Numbered from the stretch's first letter, positions 8,047 to 18,509 are shown. The stretch is 64,000 nt of DNA from Haematococcus lacustris (GCA_030144725.1 JASKMD010000003.1:7392381-7456380); one strand, 5' to 3'. The notes: generated from the sequence alone by a model not told the origin. A program made the numbers and translations.

Positions 8047-10425
8047 TTAGTTGCTGGGTCCAGTCCCCGCCGTCTTGGTGCCCTCCTTAGGCATCTCCTC
8101 TTGCTCCTCCTCCATGGGTGAGCCGCCTGTGCAGTTACACGGTGTGGGTGTGAGTATGTGTTGTGTGGTAGTGGTGAGGTCTATGGGCCCCTTCCAGGTA
8201 TGTCCATGGTGCGGCTTATTATTGCACACCTGGGTTATGATCCTCAGCTGATACGGAGTCCATCTTAAAGATATATGAGAGGTTGAGTCCTCTGCCCCCG
8301 CCTGAGCTCCCATGGCGCTGTCGGCGGGCAGCCCTCTCTGCTCCTGGGGTAAGGGCCGGTGAGTGTACCTGCGGGTATGCGTGAGTTTAGCGGCAGGTGT
8401 GTGTACCTGTCGTGGCATATGGGTGTGGTGTATAACATTGAGTATAGTGTTACTAGGTTGCATGCTATGGTGATGTGTGGTGGTGCTGACCTGGGTACGT
8501 CCTCCAGCCCGTTGGATGCCGCTGGACCCCGCTAGGTCTCGCTGGGTTGCCCCCTCCTGGGTGGTGTCAGCTCCGCCTGATGGGTCATTGTCACCTGCGC
8601 TTGTGGGCAGTGCCATCTGTGTGTGGTAGAGTGTCCTACCATTATTGGTATATTTTGTGGTGTGCTCCTGGTGGGGCGGTGTTAGCCAGGCGATGAGTCT
8701 GTCTGAGTGGTGTGACCTTGAGGGCATGCAGCCTAGCGCAGTGGGGGAGCGTGTTTCCGTGGGTGCTGCTGTCACCTGTTGTGTGGGGCAGGGGGTCCAC
8801 CAGCGTTGCGTTGTTCTCAAGGGTTGCCCCGTCGTTGCCTCCGGTCTCATTGGTAGGGGCCTGCATGGCAATGTGTGAGAATTGTGGGGTTGATGTGGCC
8901 CTTCCGGCAGGCTGGTAGGGTGTTGATTGTCAATCGTGTGTGTTCTTCCGTAGTGTGTGTGCATGTACTCTTTGCTGCGCACTTGGTGGTTCTGCTCTGC
9001 GGGTTGTGTGCAGTGTGTCACCTGTGCAGTGTAGAGGAAGCCCGCCTCGATGGCGAGTTCGTCAAAAGCCGCGATACTGCTGTCGCTGCTGGTTCTGCTG
9101 CTGGTGCCTCTGCCAGCCCATGCCCCTGACGAGGCGCCCCTCACCAGGTTGGGGGAGGGACCCCTGCTGGTGCCTCTGCCTGATGGGTCTGGGACGGAGT
9201 TGGGTCCCCGGCCCCGGCCTCCCGCCCCTCCCCTGCCAGGGGCCCTTGCCGCTGCGCCTCCGGTGGGTGGGATGGGGGCTGTGGTCGCGGTGGTGTTGCG
9301 GGGCGGGGCGGCCTGGAGCTGAGTCGCTACTGCAACAGCCCTGGTTCCCCATCCCCTGCTGGTTGCCGCCGGCTGGGGAGTGGGCTGTGTGCTGCCCTCA
9401 TGGGTAAGGGCCCGTAGCACAGCTGGGGTGTAATTGGCATCGCTGTGGTCCACGACGCGTGCCTCCACCAGGTAGGTGGTGGCCCTGCCCTGTAGCTCAT
9501 AGGCCGCGTTGGCCCCCACCACCTGTTGCATGGTGATGCCGTCTGTGACGGCTGCGATAGCCCTGAAGGTGAGGGCCGCCTGGTCCGGCACATGCTGGAG
9601 GCCTGTGTAGCGTGTGTTCCTGCTCGCAGTCCTAGCTCGGGTGGCCGGGTCTGCCGCATCCACGGGGGTCCCCACCTCCTTCAACCAGATGGGGAGGTTG
9701 ATGCCGCCGCTGACACCTGCCAGGCTGCGTGGTACTCCTATCCATACTTGCCCCCGCTGCGTCTCTACTACCCCTCCCAAGTCCTGGGCGGCTGCCAGGG
9801 CGCTGACCATGGCTTGCTTGCTGGCCGGCGTGAGGTAGAGGATGGGGGCCTCCCTGACCCCGTGGCTGCTGAGGGGCAGGCCATTTGGCGTGCAGCACGC
9901 TGTGATAGCTCTGGCCACCGTGCCCAATGGATGCTCGTTGGCAATCACCTGTATAGCACAAGCAAACAATGTTTTGGGTGTAGCATATGTATGGTGTTGA
10001 TGTGTTCTAGTCGGTCGCAAGCTTGTGTCCATTGTGTGGGCCATTTTCAGGGTTGCGACTTCTTGTGCGTATTGTATGTTAGAACAGGGTGTGGCAATGT
10101 ATGTGCTAGTGCTTGCCTGGTCTGTCAGGGGGTCCTTGATGGTAGTCAGGAGCATCTTGCTGGATCCATGTTGCTTCATGGTCAGCATGTCCCCAGCGAA
10201 GTTTGCAAAGGAGAGAGGCAGGGTGGCTCCCTGGGCCAGCATATCTCGCAAGCGTTGCCCCTCAGCACTCTGCGCACTGACCAAGGGAGCCACCGCATTA
10301 GGGGGGTGGTGAGCATCGTGCAGGGCCCATAGCACGTCACAGAGTTCTGATGGGCTGACAGGACCGCCTGTGGGCTTGCCGATGGCGATGCAATGGGGGG
10401 GCAGCGGGGGGGGGGGACGCCGCAC
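8047..10425 (-). CDS. Copy A ORF2 (ends six codons after the spliced junction)
   Basis: This frame has no ATG at its upstream edge. It opens inside the poly-C overlap with ORF1, and its first in-frame ATG is 61 codons in, so expression may need a +1 shift from ORF1. It encodes a Gly/Arg-rich segment (GRGGAGGRGRG, nt about 9070-9290) typical of RNA-binding RGG boxes. After the junction at 8068/8067 it reads GTGPSN and then TAA. In copy B the same frame continues through 193 extra bases into the enzyme domains. Confidence 0.75.
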   Translation of the reverse strand: MRRPPPPLPPHCIAIGKPTGGPVSPSELCDVLWALHDAHHPPNAVAPLVSAQSAEGQRLRDMLAQGATLPLSFANFAGDMLTMKQHGSSKMLLTTIKDPLTDQASTSTYIATPCSNIQYAQEVATLKMAHTMDTSLRPTRTHQHHTYATPKTLFACAIQVIANEHPLGTVARAITACCTPNGLPLSSHGVREAPILYLTPASKQAMVSALAAAQDLGGVVETQRGQVWIGVPRSLAGVSGGINLPIWLKEVGTPVDAADPATRARTASRNTRYTGLQHVPDQAALTFRAIAAVTDGITMQQVVGANAAYELQGRATTYLVEARVVDHSDANYTPAVLRALTHEGSTQPTPQPAATSRGWGTRAVAVATQLQAAPPRNTTATTAPIPPTGGAAARAPGRGGAGGRGRGPNSVPDPSGRGTSRGPSPNLVRGASSGAWAGRGTSSRTSSDSSIAAFDELAIEAGFLYTAQVTHCTQPAEQNHQVRSKEYMHTHYGRTHTIDNQHPTSLPEGPHQPHNSHTLPCRPLPMRPEATTGQPLRTTQRWWTPCPTQQVTAAPTETRSPTALGCMPSRSHHSDRLIAWLTPPHQEHTTKYTNNGRTLYHTQMALPTSAGDNDPSGGADTTQEGATQRDLAGSSGIQRAGGRTQVSTTTHHHSMQPSNTILNVIHHTHMPRQVHTPAAKLTHTRRYTHRPLPQEQRGLPADSAMGAQAGAEDSTSHISLRWTPYQLRIITQVCNNKPHHGHTWKGPIDLTTTTQHILTPTPCNCTGGSPMEEEQEEMPKEGTKTAGTGPSN
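8067..8068 (-). other. Precise intron-loss junction in copy A
   Basis: On the minus strand the sequence reads gacggcg then gggactgg. In copy B the same two flanks are separated by 193 bp beginning GTGAGC and ending TGCAG (22822-23014). The join leaves no extra or missing base, as expected for reverse transcription of a spliced RNA. Confidence 0.9.
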
Positions 10426-12232
10426 TGAGCCGGAGGGTGAGGATTCCCTCTAGCTCAAACACCAGGCTGTGGCAGGCGGTGAGCATCTCCCTTAGAGCTG
10501 GCGTGGTGCTGTGCGCTGTGTATGCGCCTGTTTGTTGGCCCCTTTCCTGGGTGACGGCGTTGACGCTGAGGGCTTGCATCAGCCTAAGGCTAGAAAGGGG
10601 CACTCGCGCTGCGTATGCTCGCCAGGCCTCCAGGCTGCCGGGGGGGGCTCCCATATCTGACAGAGCCAGGACGCAGCCCAGGATGTGCATGACCTGTCTG
10701 ATGGCTTGCGGTGTATGAGCGCCCTGCATGTGCTCAGGTGGCCAAATGCCCAGGCAGTCTGCACCCGGCAGGAGCTGCAGGTGTGCTTGCACCCTCATTG
10801 TGTGAGAGCTGTTCCTAGGGTGCTCTTCCAGCAAGGTGCACTGCATTCTGCCCTGCACCACCCCTTTCTCTGTGGCGATGTCTGTAAGGGGGGGGTCTGT
10901 CTCATATGCCTCCAGGAAGCGGCTGATGCTAGCAGGGGGGAGTTTGACGTTGTACTGGTAGGGGTGGCAGGTGTACCCTGTCTGTCCTAGGCTGAAATGA
11001 CGCATAGGGCAGTGGGTGACTATGCTGGCCCCTTCAATGTTCTTCTCCTCTAGCCAGAGCTGGATTCTGACGGCTGTTGCTTCCGGGCTGGTGCTGTACA
11101 TAAGGTTTGGCAGCTGGCCACCTGGGCAGTTTAGCACAGTCTTGACGATGTGCCCCAGGAGAGCTGCTTCTACCAGCTGGCCCTCAGTGCAGCCAGACAG
11201 GGCTGTGGCTGGTATGTCTGCGAACCTGGCGTCCACCCTGCGCTGGCTGCTGTGCTGCACTGTGGATGTTGAGCCCCTATACGGGGTGCCAGTCAGTAGG
11301 GCTCCTCGCATGGTTTTGTTGATGTACGTCGTGTTGTTAAGGATGGCCCTCAGTCTTGCTTCCCCTGCGTGTGATGCACCAGGGGCAGCACGGCATGTGG
11401 GGGTGTGTTTCTCAGCACCGGGCCAGGGTCTTGGGTTTCCACTGCCATGGACAGGACAGGTGCATGGTTGCAGGATGTGGATTTTCGTCAGAGTGGGAGG
11501 CGGGGCTATATGCGGCTGTTCACCTAGGAACGACGGGTGGTGCAAGGGTGTGTGCCACTGTCCTCTTGGTGAGAGCAGATTATGAGGCGGTGTTGGTGCA
11601 TCTGGCGGCGGCAATTCATAGAACCGGGGTGAGTACACCAGTTTGCCAGGGGAAAGCCAAGTTAAGATCGGGGCTGGGTGCACCAGTTTGTCCGAGGAAA
11701 GCAAGGTCCGAAGCGGGGCTGGGTGCACCAGTTTGCCCGACGAGAGCAGAACAAGAAGCGGGGCTGGGTACTCCAGTTTGCCCGAGGAGAGCCAATCGAG
11801 ATGCGGGGCTGGGTGCACCAGTTTGCCCGGGGAAAGCAGAACAAGAGGCGGGGCTGGGTACACCAGTTTGCCCGAGGACAGCAAGACAGGGACCGGGGCT
11901 GAGTACGTCAGTTTGCCCGTAGGAAGCAAGACAAGGAGCGGAGTTGGGTGCGTCAACTTGCGCTGGGGAGCTCTACACGATCCTGCAGACGAATCTACCT
12001 CGACATTTCGTAACCGCAGCAAGCAGCTCTGCTTAGCCTCGATGCTATGATCTGTAGGCCATAGCTGTTGTATTGAAGCTGTCGGTGCGCTGTTGCGATT
12101 TGTCTGCAACAGAGCTGTCAGCAAGATGGCCGCAATGAGAATATGTCTAGTGGTGTTGTGCTTACCACGGAGGTTGATGCAGTGGCTGATAAGGGCGAGG
12201 GTGCCCGCGGTATTGGTCGTCGCACTCCACAT
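10337..12232 (-). CDS. Copy A ORF1 (631 codons, repeat-containing, gag-like position)
   Basis: First ORF of copy A, from an ATG 102 bp inside the element. I do not recognise a domain. The N-terminal third contains seven tandem 15-residue units of the form (Y/H)PAPxLxLLSSGKLV (nt about 11640-11950). The rest is a mixed-composition region with several Cys and His residues but no clear CCHC knuckle. By position it corresponds to the ORF1/gag-like protein of non-LTR elements, which usually binds element RNA; that is inference. Its end overlaps ORF2 by 89 nt in a different frame. Copy B encodes the same protein with one extra repeat unit. Confidence 0.8.
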   Translation of the reverse strand: MWSATTNTAGTLALISHCINLRGKHNTTRHILIAAILLTALLQTNRNSAPTASIQQLWPTDHSIEAKQSCLLRLRNVEVDSSAGSCRAPQRKLTHPTPLLVLLPTGKLTYSAPVPVLLSSGKLVYPAPPLVLLSPGKLVHPAPHLDWLSSGKLEYPAPLLVLLSSGKLVHPAPLRTLLSSDKLVHPAPILTWLSPGKLVYSPRFYELPPPDAPTPPHNLLSPRGQWHTPLHHPSFLGEQPHIAPPPTLTKIHILQPCTCPVHGSGNPRPWPGAEKHTPTCRAAPGASHAGEARLRAILNNTTYINKTMRGALLTGTPYRGSTSTVQHSSQRRVDARFADIPATALSGCTEGQLVEAALLGHIVKTVLNCPGGQLPNLMYSTSPEATAVRIQLWLEEKNIEGASIVTHCPMRHFSLGQTGYTCHPYQYNVKLPPASISRFLEAYETDPPLTDIATEKGVVQGRMQCTLLEEHPRNSSHTMRVQAHLQLLPGADCLGIWPPEHMQGAHTPQAIRQVMHILGCVLALSDMGAPPGSLEAWRAYAARVPLSSLRLMQALSVNAVTQERGQQTGAYTAHSTTPALREMLTACHSLVFELEGILTLRLSAASPPPAAPPLHRHRQAHRRSCQPIRTL

Positions 12233-12387
12233 ATCTCTTGGGCTCTTTTCTCGTGCTGGTTACGATGGGTCGGGTGTAGGAGTCTGGAGCGTCGTGTTAA
12301 GGCCGCAAAACTCTTTTGATTTTTTGAACCAAAATTTATTCCGTGTTGCTTTGATATCTTCTCAGCCCATCAACCCTACCCCAGCAA

Positions 12388-12894
12388 GTGTGCTGTCCGT
12401 ACACCCAACCCTTGATCCAGCTAATTTGCTGTCCAACAACCCTGACCCTCACTCCCACTCAACAACCATACCCTCTGATCCATTACCCAACCCCTACTCC
12501 AGCTAATCAGCTGTCCAATCACCTTGACCCTCACCCTCACTCAACCACCTCACCTCCTGCCCCATCAATCAACTACCCTACCTCTATACCCCCTGCAGTT
12601 GCAGCTCAGCTGACAGCACTCATATCTGAGTACGACGATGTCTTCGCACCCTTTAACACCTTACCTCCCCAGCGTCCAGTGGGACACACCATTCCCCTCC
12701 AGCCTGGCTGTAAGCCACCAGCCCTGCCATCCTATAAGATGAGTCAGCCAGAGCTGCTGGAGATGAGGAAGCAGGTTGCAGCCTTCCCTGGAGCAAGGCA
12801 TCATCGAACCTTCCTCCTCTCCCTACGCTGCCCCTGTCCTCTTTGTCAAAAAGAAGTCAGGTGAGTTAAGGATGTGTGTAGACTATCGTCAGCT
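12388..12894 (+). pseudogene. Gypsy pol, N-terminal part of RT (broken)
   Basis: Encodes a Pro/Thr/Ser-rich linker with a degenerate repeat (ctccagctaat... at about 12417-12550), then the region leading into RT (SEYDDVFAPFNTLPP, then [21 protein letters not shown], then CVDYRQL). An extra base near 12775 shifts the frame between LLEMRKQ and [10 protein letters not shown] resumes at 15716 after the copy C insertion. Confidence 0.87.
12882..12894 (+). repeat. Target-site duplication, left copy
   Basis: The 13-bp ACTATCGTCAGCT is repeated at 15716-15728 and flanks copy C. Joining at the duplication restores the gypsy motif VDYRQLN. Confidence 0.95.
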
Positions 12895-15607
12895 GTGCCC
12901 CATATGCAAGTTTGGCAGCAAGGACTTCAAGACTACCATGCGCCAATCAGCGCACTCGGACCTCATACGAGTACACTGGCGCCCCACCCATGAACCGGCA
13001 CCGCTCATCACGGCACACCTGGACTACACGGCTCAGCGTAACATCTACGACGAGGAAAACAGGACGATACAAGAGGCCAGACATGCGAGGCCTGACGCGA
13101 ACCTGCCGGACCACACCCGGCAAGGATTACCGGACCCGCACACCTGGCTACCCCGGTGCACCAACCTGCACTCGAAGGCCACCTTCCACACGTACCCCAT
13201 CAACCCGCAGACGGACATCGTTGGAACGGGCAAATGCGAAACCTTCCTCCAACTGCACCCGCACTTGACCACCCCCGCGATGAGCCTTCGCACGGGGGAG
13301 CCCATCATGCCAAAGCACGACCTAGTGCAACATGTAACGGTCCACGACGAGACGGGCCGCACAGCAGGGCTACTGACAAAACAACAACACCAACACCTAC
13401 ACGCTTGGTTACAACACACACCACACGCACGCAACCTGGCCACAGAATTGGTGGCCCTCCTAAGGAGACATGACACACAGAGCAACCACCACCCCATGAG
13501 AGCGGCACAAGACAAAGCCCTTGCCACTCTACACACCACACGAAGCTTTCCGAGTACCGTCCAAAGGTGGGCTGATCCACTCACAGTTAGACCGGAAACC
13601 GCTACCTACTGGAGCCCTGACATCAATGACACGGCCTTCGGTGCACACCACAACTGCCTACTGGTACGCCACACTGGGCTATCCACATGGAACGTACCGG
13701 CAGACGATGCGGTGGCACTCAAATGCGTCAACCATGCTATACACTCAGCTACCCAGGAGGAGGCCATGGCCACCATCATGTTGATCCCTGGGAAAAAGGG
13801 CATCTCCTACCCCAAACACATTGACACTCTAAGACGCTACCCAGAATACTGCCAGCACCTGGCCAGCATACCCCCCACCAAGACCACCTGCTCCAAGCCA
13901 GGCAAGCACGCCAAGCTCCACATCTACGTCATCTGGAATGCAGCGGGACAACAACTCGTCACCAAAGGCAACCCCCAAGGATGGCTGGCTAGCACTGCCA
14001 CTGCCCTCCACCCTCAACGAGACACACACCCAATCCACAAGAGACCAACGAATCAAAGCCAACCGGCCACACCCCCCAGCGGCCACAAACAACACATGCG
14101 CTTGCCATTGGACAGGGACCTCCCCACCGCGGGGCACCAACGCAGCCACAACCAGCTCACAGAACACTCCACGACACAGCCACGGATGGCCATCACCGAA
14201 TGGGCCACGATCGCGTACTCGGACGGCAGCTGCATTAAGACCTCGGGGGCAGCCCCGGCGAGCGTCGGGGCGGGGGTCTATATCCCGGAGAACAACATCC
14301 TCATCACAGTCGCCCTGGACGACCCAGAAAGCAGCACCATCAACAAGGCAGAACTCACAGCGATACACGCGGCACTCAAAGCAGGGGCCAAACGCATCGC
14401 CACCGACAGCCTTTGCTCCCTCTACCAGATCCGCAGAGCCCTCGCTAACCCGATGTCGCTCATCACCCACAGACACAACGACATTCTGACAGCCATCGCT
14501 ACCCTTATCATCGACAGCCCCGTGACAATCCAATTCTATAAAGTCAGGGCCCACTCGGGCATCATCGGCAACGAAGGCGCCGATGCCCTCGCCAAGCACG
14601 CGGCATTACACCCAGAGCTTGCCAACACCCCAGCCTACCGCCCGACCACACGGAAAGAGACCAACACCTGGCTCAGCAACGAAGCCGACGGCGAATCTCC
14701 CGCCCCATTGCCGGATTGCCGCCAAAGCGTGCGAGCACACATGCACCGAAAGCACAGCCTCGGTCTCGCCAATCAAGACAGTATCTACTACCAGATGTCC
14801 CAGGAGATCACCAAAGCCGCGGCGAAAGGAGCAGGCGCAAGGGTGATGACCGACACGAACATCTCCATACCCGCGCAACGAACTGCCCTCCTCTACCGTA
14901 CCGGCGGGCTCTATAACCAAAAGCTGGCCATGCGTTGGAAACGGGCGACCGACGACCGGTGCCCACTCTGCGGGGAAGCCGACAGTGCCACTCACCTCCT
15001 CTCGGGCTGCAGCGAGACACTACCGATGGTGCAAGAAAGGCATAACGGGGCCGGTCGCCTCATCGCTAAAGCCATAAGCAAGGGTACCCTAGGCGGCTAC
15101 ATTAGATTCGCGGACACCGGCAGCTGGGAGAAGGGCGCAAAGGAAGACCTTGACCTCCCTAACGACACACTACACACAACACTTCGAGCACTCGGACTGA
15201 AGACAGCAGCAACCAAAAACACCACCAGACCAGACATTCTCATGGTTATACCAACAATGAAGACGGGCAAACGTGGTAAAGCCATCAAACGGGTCATTAT
15301 TATAGAAATCAAGTACTGCTCGGACTCAAGGTGGACGGATCAACTGGACAAGGCACTCAACCAACACACCCATCTAGCTCAAACCATACGCAAGGAAGAC
15401 CACATGGTGGAAGTTATACCAATCCTCCTGGGCATAGGGGGCATAACGTATGAAGCACACACACGGCAACACCTCCTGGCCCTGGGGGTCTCACAAGATA
15501 ACACTACTAAACTTTTACACAAGTTAACAAGACACGCGGTGGAGACAGCCCACTCCATTGCAAAGACAAGCTACAGACTCAGGGCTGCTAAGAGGGAAGG
15601 AGGGTAG
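12895..15607 (+). pseudogene. Copy C ORF fragment: RNase H and restriction-like endonuclease
   Basis: This open frame is fused by chance to the preceding gypsy RT frame (open from 12776). It encodes the last PHD cysteines (CPIC), an unassigned region, an RNase H with the DEDD residues (YSDGS, KAEL, ATDS, GADA) and the REL region: CPLC-x7-H-x4-C, then RPD and EIKY. No stop interrupts it, so the domains look intact, but it has no promoter, ORF1 or RT of its own. Confidence 0.85.
14144..14604 (+). repeat. 461-bp block identical to 31189-31649
   Basis: Base-by-base reading shows no difference from copy B here, including third codon positions, while sequence on both sides differs every few codons. 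The block covers the RNase H domain. Confidence 0.9.
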
Positions 15608-15715
15608 GGGGGTCGCCTCTTCTTTGGCTTGATCGGTGGGAGCAGGCCGCGCCCCAGGCGGTAGCTCCTCCCTTAATGCACGCCGGTGAATACCGGAGTA
15701 GTCTTCTTCTTCTTC
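15608..15715 (+). other. Dualen 3' UTR with (CTT)n tail
   Basis: This is the only complete 3' end of the family in the window. It starts like the copy B 3' UTR (ggggg.cgcctcttctttgg) and ends in tcttcttcttcttc directly before the TSD. There is no poly(A). It predicts what lies in the gap after copy B. Confidence 0.85.
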
Positions 15716-15728
15716 ACTATCGTCAGCT
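15716..15728 (+). repeat. Target-site duplication, right copy
   Basis: ACTATCGTCAGCT, identical to 12882-12894. Gypsy RT coding resumes directly from it. Confidence 0.95.
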
Positions 15729-16973
15729 AAACAAAATCACACTCAGGGATCAGTACCCACTACCTCGAGTGGATGACCTGTTTGACAGGTTGGCTGGGTG
15801 TACAGTGTTTTCATCACTTGACCTGCAAGCTGGTTATCACCAGATCAGGATACCTGATGAGGATGTCCCTAAGACAGCCTTCAGGACACCCAGTGGCCTT
15901 TATCAGTTTAAAGTCCTGTGCTTTGGACTAACCAATGCACCAGCCACGTTTCAACGTGTTATGAATAATGCCTTTGCTGATGTCATTAATGACTGTGCCC
16001 TTGTGTACATTGATGATATCCTCATCATGTCTAAAAATGTACCAGAACACTTCACACATTTGAGGAGAGTCCTTGAGTTATTAGGTAAACATCAGTTTAA
16101 AGCTAAGCTATCAAAGTGCGAGTTCCTTAAAACTGCACTCAAATTCCTGGGTCACGTCGTTAGTGACCAGGATATAGCTGTTGACCCTGATAAAGTGAAG
16201 TCTATCACTTCCTGGCCTGTGCCACGCAGCCTAACTGCCATGCAGCAGTTCCTGGGTGCTGCAAATTTTGTGCGCAAGTTTGTACACAACTTCAGTGCTA
16301 TATCAGCACCACTCACTGACCTGACTGGTAAAGCAGGCGCTGATTTTAATTGGCACAAGTGGCCTGATGATAAGTTAAAAGCTTTTGATGCTCTTAAGCA
16401 TGCCATTTCTAGAGTACCTCTACTCAAAATCCCAGATATTACTAAACCATTTCAAGTTTATTGTGACGCCTCGTTGCAAGGCGTAGGGGCAGTTCTTATG
16501 CAAGAGGGTTATCCTCTAGCCTACTTAAGCAAGAAGCTGATTCCAGCTGAAAAGAACTATACCACTGGTGAACAAGAGTTACTTGCAATTATTACTGCAT
16601 GTAAAGAGTGGCGTTGCTACCTGGAGGGTGTTCCCTTCACGTTGTATACGGACCACAAACCCTTGGTAGCCTTAAAAACACAAAAGGTCTTGTCAAGACG
16701 CCAAACTAGGTGGTTGGAGTTTCTCTCCCGGTATGATTTTACCATTGAGTATCTACCTGGTGATACTAACCCTGCTGACCCTCTGTCACGCATACCTGTC
16801 AGCAATCCTGTCATGGTAATGACCAGGAGCAGGAAACGCCTTTTGGAGGGGGAGGAAGTTGGTGTGGTGCAGCCTGCTCAGCCTGCCATTCAGCAGCCGC
16901 AGCAGGAGCCACAGCCACAGCCTCAGCTGGTTTTGGAACAGCCCTTACCCCCACCTCCTTTGCCTGTGCACCC

Positions 16974-17009
16974 CATATTGACAGCGTGCCTGTGCACGCT
17001 GTCAATATG
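16974..17009 (+). other. Perfect 16-bp stem, 4-nt loop at the pol frame break
   Basis: The arms catattgacagcgtgc and gcacgctgtcaatatg are exact reverse complements around a ctgt loop. The hairpin coincides with the change of frame between RNase H and integrase. Confidence 0.9.
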
Positions 17010-18414
17010 ACAAAGCATCTCCTGGCAGCATATGCGGCGGATGAGGCCCTTGCCAGCACTGTGGATCAGTGTGATCTGGACAAGCATGGCCTGTATCGCA
17101 CCAAAGGCAAGAATCAGATAGTGGTTCCCCATTGCCCAGATCTCAAAGCCAGGATATTGGTAGAGATGCATGATGCACAGTTTGCAGGTCATGTGGGTAT
17201 CACCAAGACGCTGGAGCGTATCTCCAGGATATTCTGGTGGCCACGCATGAGATCTGAAGTGCGTCACTATGTGAGTAACTGTGATGCATGCCAACGCAAC
17301 AAGTCTGTGAATACCAGACCTGGTGGTTTACTCACACCGCTGGCCATACCCTATGACAGATGGGAGTCCATGTCTATGGACTTGATCACTAAACTACCTC
17401 CCGGTGATCATGGCTTTGATGCCATTGCTGTCTTTGTGGATAGGCTATCTAAAATGGTACACTTTGTGCCATGCCGTGAGTCTATGAACGCTGAGGGCTT
17501 TGCCCGCTTGTTTATTGATAACGTGTTTAAACACCATGGAGTGCCCAGAGAGATTATCTCTGATAGGGGCTCTCACTTTACTAATCACTTCAGTTATGGC
17601 CATTCTTGGTGTAAAAGAATGTAAATCCAGCGCTTATCATCCTGAGTCTGATGGTCAAACAGAGAGGTATAATCGTACCCTGGAGGAAATGCTTCGTCAT
17701 TACATTTCCCCTGCCCAGTCTGACTGGCCTTTCTTCCTGTCATTGGCTGAGTTTGCTGTGAACAACAGCTGGCAGGAATCCATCCAGTCCACACCCTTCC
17801 TGGTCAACACTGGCCAGTCACCTTTGACACCGGCTCTGCTGGAGTTGCCAGGTGAGGTGTACTGTCCCTCTGCCAGGAAGCTGTCTGAGTGGTGGCAGAG
17901 TAATGTCAAGCAGGCCCGCCATTTCATGGAGCAAGCTCAGCAGCGTCAGGCCTATCTGGCCAACAAGGGACGCAGGGATGTGGAGTTCAGCCCTGGTCAG
18001 CTAGTGCTGCTGAGCACCAAGAACCTCAGGCTGAAGCCAGGTAAGGCTAAGAAGTTGTTGCCTAGGTTCATTGGGCCCTTCAAGGTGCTGGAGCATGTAG
18101 GTCCTGTTGCTGCGCGCCTGGACCTGCCTCCTGCCATGGCACGCATGCACCCTGTGTTCCATGTTGCCCTACTGAGACCCTACACAAGTGAGCATCCCCA
18201 CTTGCCTCCTCCTGTGGATTGGCTGGACGAGGCACCTCTGTATGAGGTTGAGAAGTTGCTCGCCCATCGTGGTGTCCGTGCTGGTAAAGCACGTGGCTAC
18301 TTGGTCAAGTGGCAAGGTTATGATGACTCTTACAACACATGGGAGCCAAGGAATAACCTTGTGAACTGCCAGGAAGTGTTGACTGCATATAATGCAGTGC
18401 ATGGTTTGTCCTAG
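16986..18414 (+). pseudogene. Gypsy integrase and chromodomain (frameshifted)
   Basis: Encodes the HHCC zinc-binding region (HDAQFAGHVG, then CDACQRNKS), the integrase core (SMDLITKLP, ISDRGSHFTNHF, SSAYHPESDGQTER), the GPY-type region (LPRFIGPFKVLEHVGPVAARL, then HPVFHVALLRPY) and a chromodomain (YEVEKLLAHR, GYLVKWQGYDDSYNTWEP) ending at 18414. A frameshift between about 17590 and 17605 splits the core domain. The chromodomain places it among the chromoviruses. Confidence 0.9.
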
Positions 18415-18474
18415 CATCACTGCTATAGTGTTGCAAGTCCTCGTGTTCTCACGAGGGCGGAACGTTTCCTCTTT

Positions 18475-18509
18475 GGAGGGGGAGGAATGTAGCGAACGGC
18501 TCCTATAAC
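18475..18509 (+). other. Gypsy polypurine tract and first 22 bp of 3' LTR
   Basis: ggagggggaggaa (18475-18487) is a polypurine tract, followed by tgtagcgaacgg, which begins with the TG expected of an LTR. Copy B interrupts the LTR at 18510. Confidence 0.75.

Larger units (their letters stand above)
2346..12334 (-). mobile_element. Dualen/RandI-like non-LTR retrotransposon, copy A (3'-truncated, intron-less)
   Basis: This 9989-bp segment is the reverse complement of 18510-28724, with about ten amino-acid differences seen in the reading frames. The length difference of 226 bp is fully explained by three indels: a 193-bp intron absent here, one 45-bp ORF1 repeat unit absent here, and four extra ACC codons here. 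The 5' end, ttttggttcaaaaaatc, lies at 12334 and abuts gypsy sequence. The 3' end is missing: homology stops at 2346, after the RT and before the PHD, RNase H and REL regions, and joins satellite DNA. The copy therefore cannot be autonomous unless the break is an assembly error. Confidence 0.93.
12895..15715 (+). mobile_element. Dualen/RandI-like element, copy C (5'-truncated, 2.8 kb)
   Basis: Begins at the equivalent of 29940 in copy B, inside the PHD-like finger, and runs to a complete 3' end: stop codon, about 108-bp 3' UTR and a (CTT)n tail. The flanking 13-bp TSD shows it arrived by target-primed reverse transcription. At the 5' junction target and element share GCT, a microhomology typical of 5'-truncated insertions. 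Most of its coding sequence is diverged from copy B, except a 461-bp block that is identical. Confidence 0.93.
15716..17010 (+). pseudogene. Gypsy pol: RT core and RNase H (broken)
   Basis: After the copy C insertion the gypsy frame resumes with YRQLNKITLRDQYPLPR, the RT motifs SLDLQAGYHQI, CFGLTNAPATFQ and the catalytic YIDD, then the Ty3-type RNase H (YCDAS, TGEQELLA, TDHKPL) and a Gln/Pro-rich linker. The frame stops at 17008-17010 inside a perfect hairpin, and integrase continues in another frame. The RT and RNase H motifs themselves are intact. Confidence 0.9.
12335..18509 (+). mobile_element. Ty3/gypsy chromovirus remnant, interrupted by three Dualen insertions
   Basis: Remnant of an LTR retrotransposon with RT, RNase H, integrase and a C-terminal chromodomain. 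The left end (5' LTR, gag, protease) is missing where copy A begins. The middle is split by copy C. The right end breaks 22 bp into the 3' LTR where copy B begins. Three reading-frame breaks (about 12775, 16985 and 17590-17605) show it is dead. The order of events is gypsy first, then the Dualen insertions. Confidence 0.9.

Noticed and set aside
12776..15607. A single 943-codon gene
   Set aside because: It is a chance fusion of a gypsy RT fragment to the truncated Dualen copy at the TSD (12894/12895), not one gene.
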